This document shows positions 34,643-42,881 of a stretch of DNA of 64,000 nucleotides, piece by piece. This DNA is from JAKFWF01 sp031429105 (GTDB lineage: Bacteria; Pseudomonadota; Alphaproteobacteria; Rhizobiales; Hyphomicrobiaceae), in the NCBI GenBank assembly GCA_031429105.1, contig JANOYV010000090.1:20894-84893 (forward strand), in the 5' to 3' direction. The translations under genes were made by a program, and so were the position numbers. The first letter of the stretch is position 1. Every line of letters starts with the position of its first letter. The notes under the pieces are model-generated. The model ran no database searches. It was given only the letters and a program-made list of their open reading frames with translations, and was not told the DNA's origin.

Positions 34643-36517
34643 TCAGCCCGTTATCGCAAGTGCCTTTAGGGCATCCCTTGTTGTGCGGTCAAAAAGGCCC
34701 GTGACACGACCCTTGTAGACGCCCATCGACGTCAGGCGTTTTTGGGTGGCACGTCGTGTTGCAAAGCTCCAATGATCTTTCATGATCATTGCGTCGGCTG
34801 AAGCGGCAGCTTGAGTCCGTGCACCGCCATCACCTTCCACTTTCAGCGCTTGGAGCGATGCGACAAGGTATTCCGCCGCTCGTCCCGGGTTGCGTTCTAC
34901 AATCCGGCCCTCGTCGTGCAGGTTGGCGAGTTCGCGCAGAGCGCCCGAGTGCCGCTTTTCCACCGCAGCGTTGAGCCAACGGATCGCTTCGACCCCGTTG
35001 GTTGGACCGCCTTCGCCGCGCATATGCATAAGGGCAAGATTGAACATAGCTCGCGGTTGGCCTTTCTCTGCTGCAAGCTCGTACCATTTTCGGGCCTCGA
35101 CATGATCTCGAATGACGCCTTTGCCTTGCGCATACAAATAGCCAAGGCTTGCCATGGCGTGACTATCGCCTTTGTCGGCCGCCAATCGATAGAGGCGTAA
35201 GGCTTCGACCAAATTACCAACGACACCATCGCCGAACTCGTAAAGTGTGCCAAGCGAGGCCTGAGCCGCCGTGTGATCTGCGTTGGCCGCTTTCTCATAC
35301 CATGCTGCTGCCTCCGCAATGTTGCGGGCGACACCACGGCCTTTGTCGAACATGCGCGCAAGGTTGTACATGGCTGTAACGACGCCGCGTTCAGCCGCGA
35401 CCCGATAAAGCCGTGCCGCCTCGACGAGCATCTCTGGCTTATCGCCAGCTGCCTCAAGTTTGACCGCGCGCTCGAACGCACCATCGGCCCCGCCTCGACC
35501 GGCCGAAACATCGTTCGAGCCGGTTTGCCACCACGACCAGCCCGTTGGCCGTCGCTCAAGTTGGGCTAGCTTATAGTGGGCGAGTTCCTCATAAGCCCCG
35601 CCTGGATAACTCTCGATGTAACGCTTGAGCGCCGCTGGGTCCTCGGTCGCCTTCACACGATCCCATGCTGCGATCTCGCTCAGGCGACGCTCGTTTGCTT
35701 CTCCCAGTGGTAAAGACGGTCGGCCGCTTGGCTCCTGAGCAACGGTTTTCGCCCGGAAAATGAAGTTACCGATCAGAGACGAGTGTTCCCACGGGATTTG
35801 TCGGTTCTGGGTCACGGCCAGAACCATCTCACGGGTTTGCTTGAAGACCTCTTCAACAGCCAAGCCAGGAATCGGGATCGACCGCGCCAGCGCTGCGGTA
35901 AATGGGCTGTGTCCATCGCTCCCATCCTGTGCGACCTCGCCTGGCGCGGTCGCATATGCGATCAGCGTTCCAGCAGGCGCAGATACCGGCGCCAACCCTC
36001 GTGATAACGAGCGAACCTGCGATTCATAGGGATTGTTGCGGCACGCATCGAGGATCGCGATGTTGATCCGGCTGGCCGCCCCCTTCATGCTGGCCAACAG
36101 CTCGGACAAATTGATGGCCTGGAGTGCCACTTCACCCTCGGCGGTGATATCTGCGCCAACGGGGATTAGATAATTCTGTCCCCCCACTTGCACACCGTGC
36201 CCAGCATAATAGAAAACCCCGACTGAGTCAGGACGCCGCAATCGTCGGGCAAATTCCGTAAACGCCTGTCGCATCGTTTGCATGTTGGCGTCGGTGTGTT
36301 TGATAACATCGAAACCGACGCCCTTCAGCGTGCGCGCCATTAGCTCGGCATCGTTCTTCGGGTTGGCGAGCCGGGCTGACGCATACTCGCTATTGCCGAT
36401 CACTAACGCAACGCGCGTTTCCGCCCGCAATGGTCCACTTGCAGCGATAGCCAGGGCGAGCATTGCGCCGACGATCGCCCGGCCCACACCGACCCGATAT
36501 CGTTTCCAAAGTGGCAT
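34643..36517 (-). CDS. Exported caspase-like protease (Peptidase C14) with Sel1 repeats
   Basis: A 624-residue protein starting with a signal peptide or anchor (residues 10-32, ending GPLRAE). The caspase domain (about 33-255) has the full catalytic pair: His107 in YYAGHGVQ and Cys159 in ILDACRNNP, plus the opening RVALVIGNSEYA. A helical linker leads to four or five Sel1/TPR-like repeats (about 363-560, with MYNLARMFDKGRGV and ASLGYLYAQGKGV). Residues about 588-620 (QKRLTSMGVYKGRVTGLFD) resemble a peptidoglycan-binding-1 module. The ATG at 36517 is preferred over 36556. Bacterial orthocaspases cleave after Arg or Lys; targets here are unknown. First gene of the three-gene cassette. Confidence 0.87.
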   Translation of the reverse strand: MPLWKRYRVGVGRAIVGAMLALAIAASGPLRAETRVALVIGNSEYASARLANPKNDAELMARTLKGVGFDVIKHTDANMQTMRQAFTEFARRLRRPDSVGVFYYAGHGVQVGGQNYLIPVGADITAEGEVALQAINLSELLASMKGAASRINIAILDACRNNPYESQVRSLSRGLAPVSAPAGTLIAYATAPGEVAQDGSDGHSPFTAALARSIPIPGLAVEEVFKQTREMVLAVTQNRQIPWEHSSLIGNFIFRAKTVAQEPSGRPSLPLGEANERRLSEIAAWDRVKATEDPAALKRYIESYPGGAYEELAHYKLAQLERRPTGWSWWQTGSNDVSAGRGGADGAFERAVKLEAAGDKPEMLVEAARLYRVAAERGVVTAMYNLARMFDKGRGVARNIAEAAAWYEKAANADHTAAQASLGTLYEFGDGVVGNLVEALRLYRLAADKGDSHAMASLGYLYAQGKGVIRDHVEARKWYELAAEKGQPRAMFNLALMHMRGEGGPTNGVEAIRWLNAAVEKRHSGALRELANLHDEGRIVERNPGRAAEYLVASLQALKVEGDGGARTQAAASADAMIMKDHWSFATRRATQKRLTSMGVYKGRVTGLFDRTTRDALKALAITG

Positions 36518-36808
36518 TATACCTTCACTGCGATCGGTTGCCGTGGCAGCACCCATCGGACCGGCCCTGTGGTGAAACGAATCTATTCGTGCACAACCAT
36601 GTGCTCAGACGTAGTGCCCGGCCAGAGGCGCTGTTGCATTGTCCACGACGTTCATGGATCAAAGCTTAATCAAGTATTAATATATATAAATAGAGTATTA
36701 AATTTCAAAATGGCCAGTTAAGGGCGTTTGACACCACTATTAGACTAACAAGACGTTATCGGTTACAAAAGAGATAACTGATCGATGCGATGAGTTGGCG
36801 GGGCAATC
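36518..36808. other. AT-rich divergent region of the caspase cassette
   Basis: Bases 36664-36710 are strikingly AT-rich against the surrounding sequence and include a TATATATAAATA run. The region separates the reverse-strand caspase gene from the forward 55-residue membrane protein, so it should contain the control elements of both. A forward TTGACA at 36728-36733 is a good -35 candidate for the small gene, but no matching -10 is clear. Confidence 0.55.
36679..36708 (-). promoter_or_regulatory. Candidate promoter of the caspase cassette
   Basis: On the reverse strand TTGAAA (36708-36703) and TATATT (36684-36679) lie 18 bases apart, close to the sigma-70 consensus. It would produce a leader of roughly 155 bases before the ATG at 36517. 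The AT-rich setting means several alternative -10 boxes overlap. Confidence 0.4.
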
Positions 36809-36976
36809 ATGGATCTTCAAGCAGCACAACAGATAAATGGTCGGCGTTGGTCTTGGATCAAAGTAACCGCGTTCCTGTGTTTTGCGATCGCTTGCGGATT
36901 ATTGCTGGGCTCGCTGACGTCTGCACCGACGACCAAGTATTCGGGCGTCAAACCACAACAGACATCGATCAGATAA
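36809..36976 (+). CDS. 55-residue single-pass membrane protein
   Basis: The frame encodes MDLQAAQQINGRRWSWIK, then a clear membrane helix (VTAFLCFAIACGLLLGSL), then a short polar tail ending TSIR. A GGCGGGG six to twelve bases upstream may serve as ribosome site. It is divergent from the caspase cassette and followed 80 bases later by a hairpin terminator, which together suggest a genuine short transcript. The basic RRW before the helix predicts the N-terminus in the cytoplasm. No family is recognised. Confidence 0.5.
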   Translation: MDLQAAQQINGRRWSWIKVTAFLCFAIACGLLLGSLTSAPTTKYSGVKPQQTSIR

Positions 36977-37056
36977 GATTTACGGGCTCATCCAACTGAG
37001 ACTGAGGCGTGGCCGGCGCCATATCCGGCCTCCCATTCGACTGATCTTCCAACAGA

Positions 37057-37086
37057 CCCCACTCCTCTTGCTAAGGAGTGGGGTTT
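37057..37086 (+). terminator. Hairpin terminator between the small gene and efp
   Basis: A perfect ten-base-pair stem (CCCCACTCCT at 37057-37066, AGGAGTGGGG at 37074-37083) with a seven-base loop is followed on the forward strand by TTTCC. It could act for both converging transcripts, although the U-run is short on each strand. Confidence 0.65.
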
Positions 37087-37100
37087 CCGTTGAGCGCACG

Positions 37101-37670
37101 TCAATCCTTTGCGCGCTCGACGTAGCTGCCATCCTCGATTGTCACCACAACGCGAGTGCCGGTGCCGATATGCGGCGGCACCATGATGCGAGCACCATTC
37201 GACAGGATTGCCGGTTTGTACGATGACGACGCCGTCTGGCCCTTCACAACTGGATCCGCTTCAACGATTTCCAGCGTCACGCGGACCGGCATCTCAATTG
37301 AAACCGGGTTGCCGTCATGCGTGCTGACCGAGCACTTCATGCCTTCTTGCAGGTAAATCGCCTGATTTCCCAAAATGTCCTTGGACACGGTAATCTGCTC
37401 AAACGACTCCGGGTGCATGAACACAAAGCCCTGGTCGTCTTCGTACAGGTAGTTATAATCCTGCTCTTCGAGGTAGGCCCGCTCAACCTGGTCGGTGGTC
37501 CGATAGCGCTCGGTCACCTTGACGCCATCCGCAATGCGGCGCAATTCCAAGTGCGTAACCGGCGTGCCCTTGCCCGGATGAATGTTCTCGGCGTGCATAA
37601 CCACGGCCAATTTGCCGGCAAGATCGAGTACATTGCCCTTGCGGATCGAGCTAGCTATGACCTTCGTCAC
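37101..37670 (-). CDS. efp: Translation elongation factor P
   Basis: EF-P relieves ribosome stalling at consecutive prolines. The 189-residue protein has the three-domain length of the family and the modification loop HPGKGTP with Lys34 at the tip, the residue beta-lysylated by EpmA in organisms that carry EpmA/EpmB. Those two genes begin 142 bases away on the other strand, consistent with that chemistry. The start is a GTG at 37670 preceded by GGGAG. The C-terminal domain includes the usual VPPHIGTGTRVVV. Confidence 0.97.
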   Translation of the reverse strand: MTKVIASSIRKGNVLDLAGKLAVVMHAENIHPGKGTPVTHLELRRIADGVKVTERYRTTDQVERAYLEEQDYNYLYEDDQGFVFMHPESFEQITVSKDILGNQAIYLQEGMKCSVSTHDGNPVSIEMPVRVTLEIVEADPVVKGQTASSSYKPAILSNGARIMVPPHIGTGTRVVVTIEDGSYVERAKD

Positions 37671-37811
37671 AAAACGTCTCCCATATCAGCGCGCAGCAGG
37701 ATTGGAGCGCACGCCGTGTGCCTCCACAATCGTTGCTGGCGGTCGAATTGGCGCTGTCATTAGCCTGTTATTCGGCCAAGGCCAAGGGGCGCTCGCCCAA
37801 GGTTCGGCAGA

Positions 37812-38870
37812 ATGATCGACAAGCGCCGACGCTCACCCTGGTGGACCCCTTCGGTTCATGCTGATCGCAGACCGATCTTGTTAGCCCGCAACCGCATCAA
37901 ATCTGCAATCAGGCGGTGGTTCGAAGACCAGGGCTTCGTCGAAGTGGAAACCGGCTGTCTGCAAGTGTCGCCGGGCAATGAAACGCACCTTCATGCCTTC
38001 AGGACTGAATTAATCGGCACTGACCTCACAGCGCTGCCCTACTATCTGCACACATCCCCGGAATTTGCCTGCAAAAAGTTACTGGCGGCGGGCGAAGCGA
38101 AGATATTCACCTTCGCGCCAGCCTTTCGCAACCGCGAGCGGGGTGCACTTCATGCGCCCGAATTTACCATGCTGGAGTGGTATCGGGCGGGTGCCCCTTA
38201 CGAGCAATTGTGGGACGATTGCGCTGCGATCCTGAAAATCGCGGCAGATGTGTCCGGACAAACCGACTGGACCTATCGTGGCCGGCCCTGCGATCTAACC
38301 CAATCGCACAACTCGACGACGCTCGATCAGGCTTTTCTCCAGTTTGCCAACATAGCGCTCTACGAGATGTTCAATGGGACGATGCCGGATGCGCCGAAGT
38401 TTGCGCGCGCCGCTCAAGGAATTGGCGTCAAAACGGCTGGCGATGACACGTGGTCGGACATCTTCGCACGCATTTTAACGGAGCGGATCGAGCCGCGCGT
38501 CGGGCTCTACCGCCCTGAGATCTTATGCGAGTATCCAACCCATGAAGCAGCACTCGCCCGACCCACGGTGCACGACCCGCTCGCAGCCGAACGATTCGAG
38601 TTGTATGTCTGCGGCGTCGAGCTCGCCAATGGTTTTGGTGAATTGACTGATCCGACCGAACAGCGCCGCCGCTTCATGATCGAAATGGACGAAAAAGCCC
38701 GTATTTATGGCGAGCGCTACCCCTTAGACGAGGATTTTCTTTCAGCTTTAGCACACATGCCTCCGGCATCTGGCTGTGCCCTGGGATTTGATCGGCTTGT
38801 CATGCTCGCGACAGGCGCACCGACCGTCGACCATGTTCTCTGGACGCCGCTTGCCGAACCGGGCAAATAA
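37812..38870 (+). CDS. epmA: EF-P--(R)-beta-lysine ligase EpmA
   Basis: EpmA is a truncated class II lysyl-tRNA synthetase homologue that attaches (R)-beta-lysine to EF-P Lys34. The 352-residue protein contains only the catalytic core, without the anticodon-binding OB domain of LysRS. Class II motifs are visible: FVEVETGCLQVSPGNETHLH (motif 1 region), FRNRERGALHAPEFTMLEWY (motif 2) and GCALGFDRLVML (motif 3). It is divergent from efp and seven bases upstream of epmB, so the whole modification system is together. Confidence 0.96.
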   Translation: MIDKRRRSPWWTPSVHADRRPILLARNRIKSAIRRWFEDQGFVEVETGCLQVSPGNETHLHAFRTELIGTDLTALPYYLHTSPEFACKKLLAAGEAKIFTFAPAFRNRERGALHAPEFTMLEWYRAGAPYEQLWDDCAAILKIAADVSGQTDWTYRGRPCDLTQSHNSTTLDQAFLQFANIALYEMFNGTMPDAPKFARAAQGIGVKTAGDDTWSDIFARILTERIEPRVGLYRPEILCEYPTHEAALARPTVHDPLAAERFELYVCGVELANGFGELTDPTEQRRRFMIEMDEKARIYGERYPLDEDFLSALAHMPPASGCALGFDRLVMLATGAPTVDHVLWTPLAEPGK

Positions 38871-38877
38871 CTAACCC

Positions 38878-39957
38878 ATGACTGGTGCTGCGCGAACCCT
38901 GACGACCATCGATCAACTGCATGCGGCGGGTGTAATCCCCCAGGCGCAACTGTCGCCATTGCGCGAGGTCGCAAACCGATACGCGGTCGCCCTGACACCA
39001 GCACTGCTTGCGACGATTGAACCTGGCGCGGCAACCGACCCGATGGCGCTGCAGTTCGTGCCCGACGCGCGCGAACTCAAACAACGTGCCGATGAGACAT
39101 CCGATCCCATCGGCGATCAGTCGAACAGTCCGGTCAAGGGCATCGTGCATCGCTATCCTGATCGGGCCCTATTGAAGATTGCCAGTGTTTGCCCGGTCTA
39201 CTGCCGCTTTTGTTTCCGGCGCGAGGCGGTCGGGCCTGAACACGGTGATAGCTTGTCGTCGGTCGAACTGGCCACCGCCATCGCCTACATTGCGAACACG
39301 CCGACCATTTGGGAAGTTATCTTGACCGGCGGCGATCCGTTGATCCTGTCACCGCGTCGCATTCGGGACGCGACACGGGCACTCGCCGCCATCCCGCACG
39401 TGAAGGTCATCCGCTGGCACAGTCGCGTGCCGGTAGTGACACCCGAACGCGTGACGCCCGAAATGGCGGATGCGCTCAGATCACCTACGCAGGCAGTCTA
39501 TGTGGCCCTCCACGCCAATCACCCGCGCGAGTTCACCAAGGACGCGCGCGCCGCCTGTGCGACGCTGGTAAATCACGGCATCGTCATGGTCGGCCAAACT
39601 GTGCTGCTGCGTGGCGTCAATGACGACGCTGAAACGCTCGATGCCCTGATGCGCGCCTTCATTGAATCGCGTGTGAAGCCCTACTATTTGCACCATCTCG
39701 ACCGTGCCCCCGGAACGGCGCATTTCAGAACCACAATTGCCGAGGGCCAAAGCTTGATGCGCCGTTTGCGTGGGCGGCTCTCCGGCTTGGCGCAGCCGAC
39801 CTATGTCATGGATATTCCAGGCGGCCACGGCAAAATGCCGGTCGGGCCGAGCTACTTGGAGGATCACCAGTCCCAGCGTTACACTGTGACGGACTACAAC
39901 GGCGTTCAGCATGCCTACACGGACTGCCCCTCATGCCTGACTGAAGGTTCGACATGA
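38878..39957 (+). CDS. epmB: EF-P (R)-beta-lysylation protein EpmB, lysine 2,3-aminomutase family
   Basis: EpmB is a radical SAM, PLP-dependent aminomutase that isomerises alpha-lysine to (R)-beta-lysine for EF-P modification. The 359-residue protein has the radical SAM motif CxxxCxxC (Cys105, Cys109, Cys112 in CPVYCRFCFRR), the GGDPL motif and a C-terminal region (YYLHHLDRAPGTAHF, then DIPGGHGKMP) with the PLP-binding Lys in GGHGK. Its stop overlaps the crtY start as ATGA, coupling it to the carotenoid genes. Length and context distinguish it from catabolic KamA. Confidence 0.95.
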   Translation: MTGAARTLTTIDQLHAAGVIPQAQLSPLREVANRYAVALTPALLATIEPGAATDPMALQFVPDARELKQRADETSDPIGDQSNSPVKGIVHRYPDRALLKIASVCPVYCRFCFRREAVGPEHGDSLSSVELATAIAYIANTPTIWEVILTGGDPLILSPRRIRDATRALAAIPHVKVIRWHSRVPVVTPERVTPEMADALRSPTQAVYVALHANHPREFTKDARAACATLVNHGIVMVGQTVLLRGVNDDAETLDALMRAFIESRVKPYYLHHLDRAPGTAHFRTTIAEGQSLMRRLRGRLSGLAQPTYVMDIPGGHGKMPVGPSYLEDHQSQRYTVTDYNGVQHAYTDCPSCLTEGST

Positions 39958-41162
39958 CCAATGCCGACGCAATTTTGGTAGGAGGCGGGCTCGCCAACGT
40001 ACTAATCGCGCTTAAACTCCGGGCGGAGCGGCCCGAGACAAATATTCTTGTGCTTGAGCAGGGACCGACCCTGGGCGCCAACCATACTTGGTCGTTCCAC
40101 GACACCGATCTGACGCCCGAACAACTGCAGTGGATTGAACCACTGGTAATCGCCAGCTGGCCGCGCCAGGAGGTTAGATTTCCGACAGGTCGGCGGATCT
40201 TGGAAACCGGCTACAAATCGATTTCTTCCGAGCGTTTACACGCGGTCGCCATGGAGGTACTCGGCCCCTCGGTGCGGCTGAATTGCCCAGTTCGAGATGT
40301 GCAGGCCAACACCGTCACGCTTGGCGATGGCACCAGCTTGCAGGTCCCCCTCGTCATCGACGGTCGTGGCGCCTTGCAAAAACAGCCTTTGGCTCTCGGC
40401 TACCAGAAGTTTGTCGGGGTCGAGATCGAGACCGCCGTTCCGCACGGGCAGGCGCACCCGATCATCATGGACGCAACAGTCCCCCAGACCGACGGCTACC
40501 GGTTCGTCTACACGTTGCCGTTCTCACCCACCCGTCTGCTGATCGAGGATACCTACTACAGCGACACACCGGATCTCGACCCCGGCAGCTTAGGGACCGG
40601 CGTCGAGGCCTACGCTGCCGCGCAAGGTTGGAAGGCTGCCAAGATTATCCGTCGCGAAGCTGGTGTGTTGCCGATCACGCTCGCTGGCGATATCGATGAA
40701 CACTGGCGCACGATGGGCCTGGACATCCCCCGCTCGGGCCTGCGCGCGTGGCTCTTCCATGCGACGACCGGCTACAGCTTTCCAAATGCTGTCCGTCTCG
40801 CCGAGGAACTTAGCCGGGCACCGAACCTGTCATCGGACGCGATCGCTCGCCTGATCGAGAAGCGCTCTCGCGAGACCTGGAAATCCCAGGCCATCTTCCG
40901 GTGGCTGAACCGTTCCCTGTTTCTGGCAGCCGACCCGCCGGGGCGCGTGCGCATCCTCGACCGCTTTTACGCGAAACTCCCGACGCCGGCGATTGAACGG
41001 TTCTATGCTGGCACGTTCCGCAAATCGGACATTGCCATGCTGATGGCCATCATGGCGACCAAACCACCTGTGAACATTGGTCGCGCGATTTCGTGCCTCA
41101 GCGAAAGCTCTTCGTGGGCGTTTGCCGCGAAGCATCGTTCCACAACGTCCGAATTAGGGTAA
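39954..41162 (+). CDS. crtY: Lycopene beta-cyclase
   Basis: CrtY closes both ends of lycopene to give beta-carotene. The 402-residue flavoprotein has an N-terminal dinucleotide fold (ILVGGGLANVLIALKL), the HTWSFHDTDL segment characteristic of bacterial CrtY, IDGRG, KFVGVEIET and the RLLIEDTYYSD motif. The ATG at 39954 is inside the epmB stop (ATGA). crtB follows nine bases downstream. The enzyme acts at the membrane on a lipophilic substrate. Confidence 0.95.
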   Translation: MTNADAILVGGGLANVLIALKLRAERPETNILVLEQGPTLGANHTWSFHDTDLTPEQLQWIEPLVIASWPRQEVRFPTGRRILETGYKSISSERLHAVAMEVLGPSVRLNCPVRDVQANTVTLGDGTSLQVPLVIDGRGALQKQPLALGYQKFVGVEIETAVPHGQAHPIIMDATVPQTDGYRFVYTLPFSPTRLLIEDTYYSDTPDLDPGSLGTGVEAYAAAQGWKAAKIIRREAGVLPITLAGDIDEHWRTMGLDIPRSGLRAWLFHATTGYSFPNAVRLAEELSRAPNLSSDAIARLIEKRSRETWKSQAIFRWLNRSLFLAADPPGRVRILDRFYAKLPTPAIERFYAGTFRKSDIAMLMAIMATKPPVNIGRAISCLSESSSWAFAAKHRSTTSELG

Positions 41163-41171
41163 GCTCGCCCA

Positions 41172-42113
41172 ATGGATGCCATCGTCGAACATAGCCGCAA
41201 ACTGATTGAAAAGGGCTCGAAGAGCTTCGCCGGTGCCGCGCGCCTGTTCGACGACGACACGCGCGCATCTGCTTACATGCTTTATGCGTGGTGTCGCCAT
41301 TGCGACGATGTGATCGATGATCAAGACTTGGGCTTCAAGCGCGCCGACGGCAGCCTCGTGCCGCAAACCGAGCGGCTCGCTGACCTGACCGCGAAAACGC
41401 AAGCCGCAATCGTTGGTCAAGCAGACGATCCGGTGTTTCAGGCACTAGCACGCGTGGTCGCCAAACATGAAATTCCAGCACGTCATCCCATGGAGCTGAT
41501 CGAAGGCTTCCGCATGGATGTGGAGGGACGTCACTATAAAACCGCCGACGATACCTTGTCCTACTGCTACCATGTCGCTGGTGTCGTTGGCGTCATGATG
41601 GCGATGATCATGGGCGTGCGCGACCGGGCAACATTGAACCGCGCATCAGACCTAGGCCTCGCATTCCAGTTGACGAACATTGCCCGCGATGTCGTGCCCG
41701 ACGCCATCGAGGGGCGGGTGTATCTGCCGTCCGACTGGCTCGATGAGGCAGGCCTGACAGCGTCTGACATCGCGAAACCGGAAAACCGCGAGGCGGTATT
41801 CATGGTCACGCGTCGCCTACTTGATTTGGCCGATAGCTATTACAAGTCTGCCCGCTACGGCCTACCGGATTTGCCGATCCGCGCGGCCTTCGCCATTGCT
41901 GCTGCACGCCGCATTTATCGACAGATCGGCTTGCTCGTGCGCAAGCGCGGCGCTCACGCATGGGATACTCGTGCCGGCGTCAGTAAACGGGGCAAGATCG
42001 CGCAAGCTGTGCTTTCCAGCGCCTCGATCGGGCGGGCCCACGCGAGCCGGGCGGTCAAAGCCCAACCGACCCGCGATGGTCTGTGGACCATGCCAGGATT
42101 AGGCACGATCTGA
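41172..42113 (+). CDS. crtB: Phytoene synthase
   Basis: CrtB condenses two geranylgeranyl diphosphates into phytoene, the first committed step of carotenoid synthesis. The 313-residue protein has both aspartate-rich motifs, CRHCDDVIDDQD at about residues 36-47 and NIARDVVPDAIEGRVYLP in the second half, and the YCYHVAGVVG motif. It ends five bases from the convergent crtW stop. Squalene-type specificity is disfavoured by the surrounding crt genes. Confidence 0.96.
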   Translation: MDAIVEHSRKLIEKGSKSFAGAARLFDDDTRASAYMLYAWCRHCDDVIDDQDLGFKRADGSLVPQTERLADLTAKTQAAIVGQADDPVFQALARVVAKHEIPARHPMELIEGFRMDVEGRHYKTADDTLSYCYHVAGVVGVMMAMIMGVRDRATLNRASDLGLAFQLTNIARDVVPDAIEGRVYLPSDWLDEAGLTASDIAKPENREAVFMVTRRLLDLADSYYKSARYGLPDLPIRAAFAIAAARRIYRQIGLLVRKRGAHAWDTRAGVSKRGKIAQAVLSSASIGRAHASRAVKAQPTRDGLWTMPGLGTI

Positions 42114-42118
42114 ACACT

Positions 42119-42874
42119 TCAAGATGATCGTGTGCGGGTAGCCCGCGCTGCCGGCAACCGCCACCAGGGAACGCCTGGATAGAGATGGTGTTCGTGGTGA
42201 TAGCCGAAATGAAAACACGTCAACAGTGACAGCCACGCCGGATAATCATTGCTGCGCGCCTTGTGACGGTCAGGGAACGCGGGATCATCCGGCACGTGCG
42301 GCAGGTAGGTGCCGAACGTGAACAGCTGCAGCGATGATAGCACCGCTGGCAAAGCCCAGAACAGCAGGACGTTCTGAACCGGCGCTCCAAGCAGCAATAT
42401 GTAGGTCCAGTTCATCACCGCGAGCAAGCCGAGTTGCCCCCAGGAGAAATACTCGCTGAAGAACTTCAAATACCACGGCCAGAATTTATGCGGGTGGGCA
42501 TCGTGGAAGTCGGGGTCACCGGCCGTCCCCGCATGGCGATGATGCAGATGATGCTTCGGGTTCAAGGCTTGGAAATTGAAGCACGCGTAAAGCACCAGGC
42601 AGATCTGCCCGATCACGCGATTGAGCCGCGGTTGAAACGGCACCAGCGATCCGTGCATGCAGTCGTGGGCCACAATGAATAGCCCGACGCACAACCACGT
42701 CTGCAGCAGCACCACACCGACGGCGGGCAGTACCCCAAGGCTGGCCCACGAATAGAAAAATACCGCTCCAATGTGGACGATCAACCATGCAACGATCACG
42801 GCAATTGCCAGCGCTAGCCCGATCGCCGCCTGACGGCGCGGTGCCAGATCTAGTGATGTCGCGTTTGTGTCCAT
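42119..42874 (-). CDS. crtW: Beta-carotene ketolase, CrtW type
   Basis: CrtW is a membrane di-iron oxygenase that adds 4-keto groups to beta-ionone rings, producing echinenone and canthaxanthin. The 251-residue protein has the CrtW opening (QTWLCVGLFIVAHDCMHGSL) and the three histidine clusters HDCMH (70-74), HHLHH (108-112) and HHEHH (226-230), with LQLFTFGTYLPH typical of ketolases. The ATG at 42874 lies seven bases after the ABC permease stop. No CrtZ hydroxylase is present, so astaxanthin is not predicted from this window. Confidence 0.93.
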   Translation of the reverse strand: MDTNATSLDLAPRRQAAIGLALAIAVIVAWLIVHIGAVFFYSWASLGVLPAVGVVLLQTWLCVGLFIVAHDCMHGSLVPFQPRLNRVIGQICLVLYACFNFQALNPKHHLHHRHAGTAGDPDFHDAHPHKFWPWYLKFFSEYFSWGQLGLLAVMNWTYILLLGAPVQNVLLFWALPAVLSSLQLFTFGTYLPHVPDDPAFPDRHKARSNDYPAWLSLLTCFHFGYHHEHHLYPGVPWWRLPAARATRTRSS

Positions 42875-42881
42875 GGAGCCC

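Noticed and set aside
36661..36710. AT-rich stretch as a horizontal-transfer scar or origin
   Set aside because: It is under 50 bases, has no flanking direct repeats, integrase, DnaA boxes or att-like tRNA end. A promoter explanation is sufficient.
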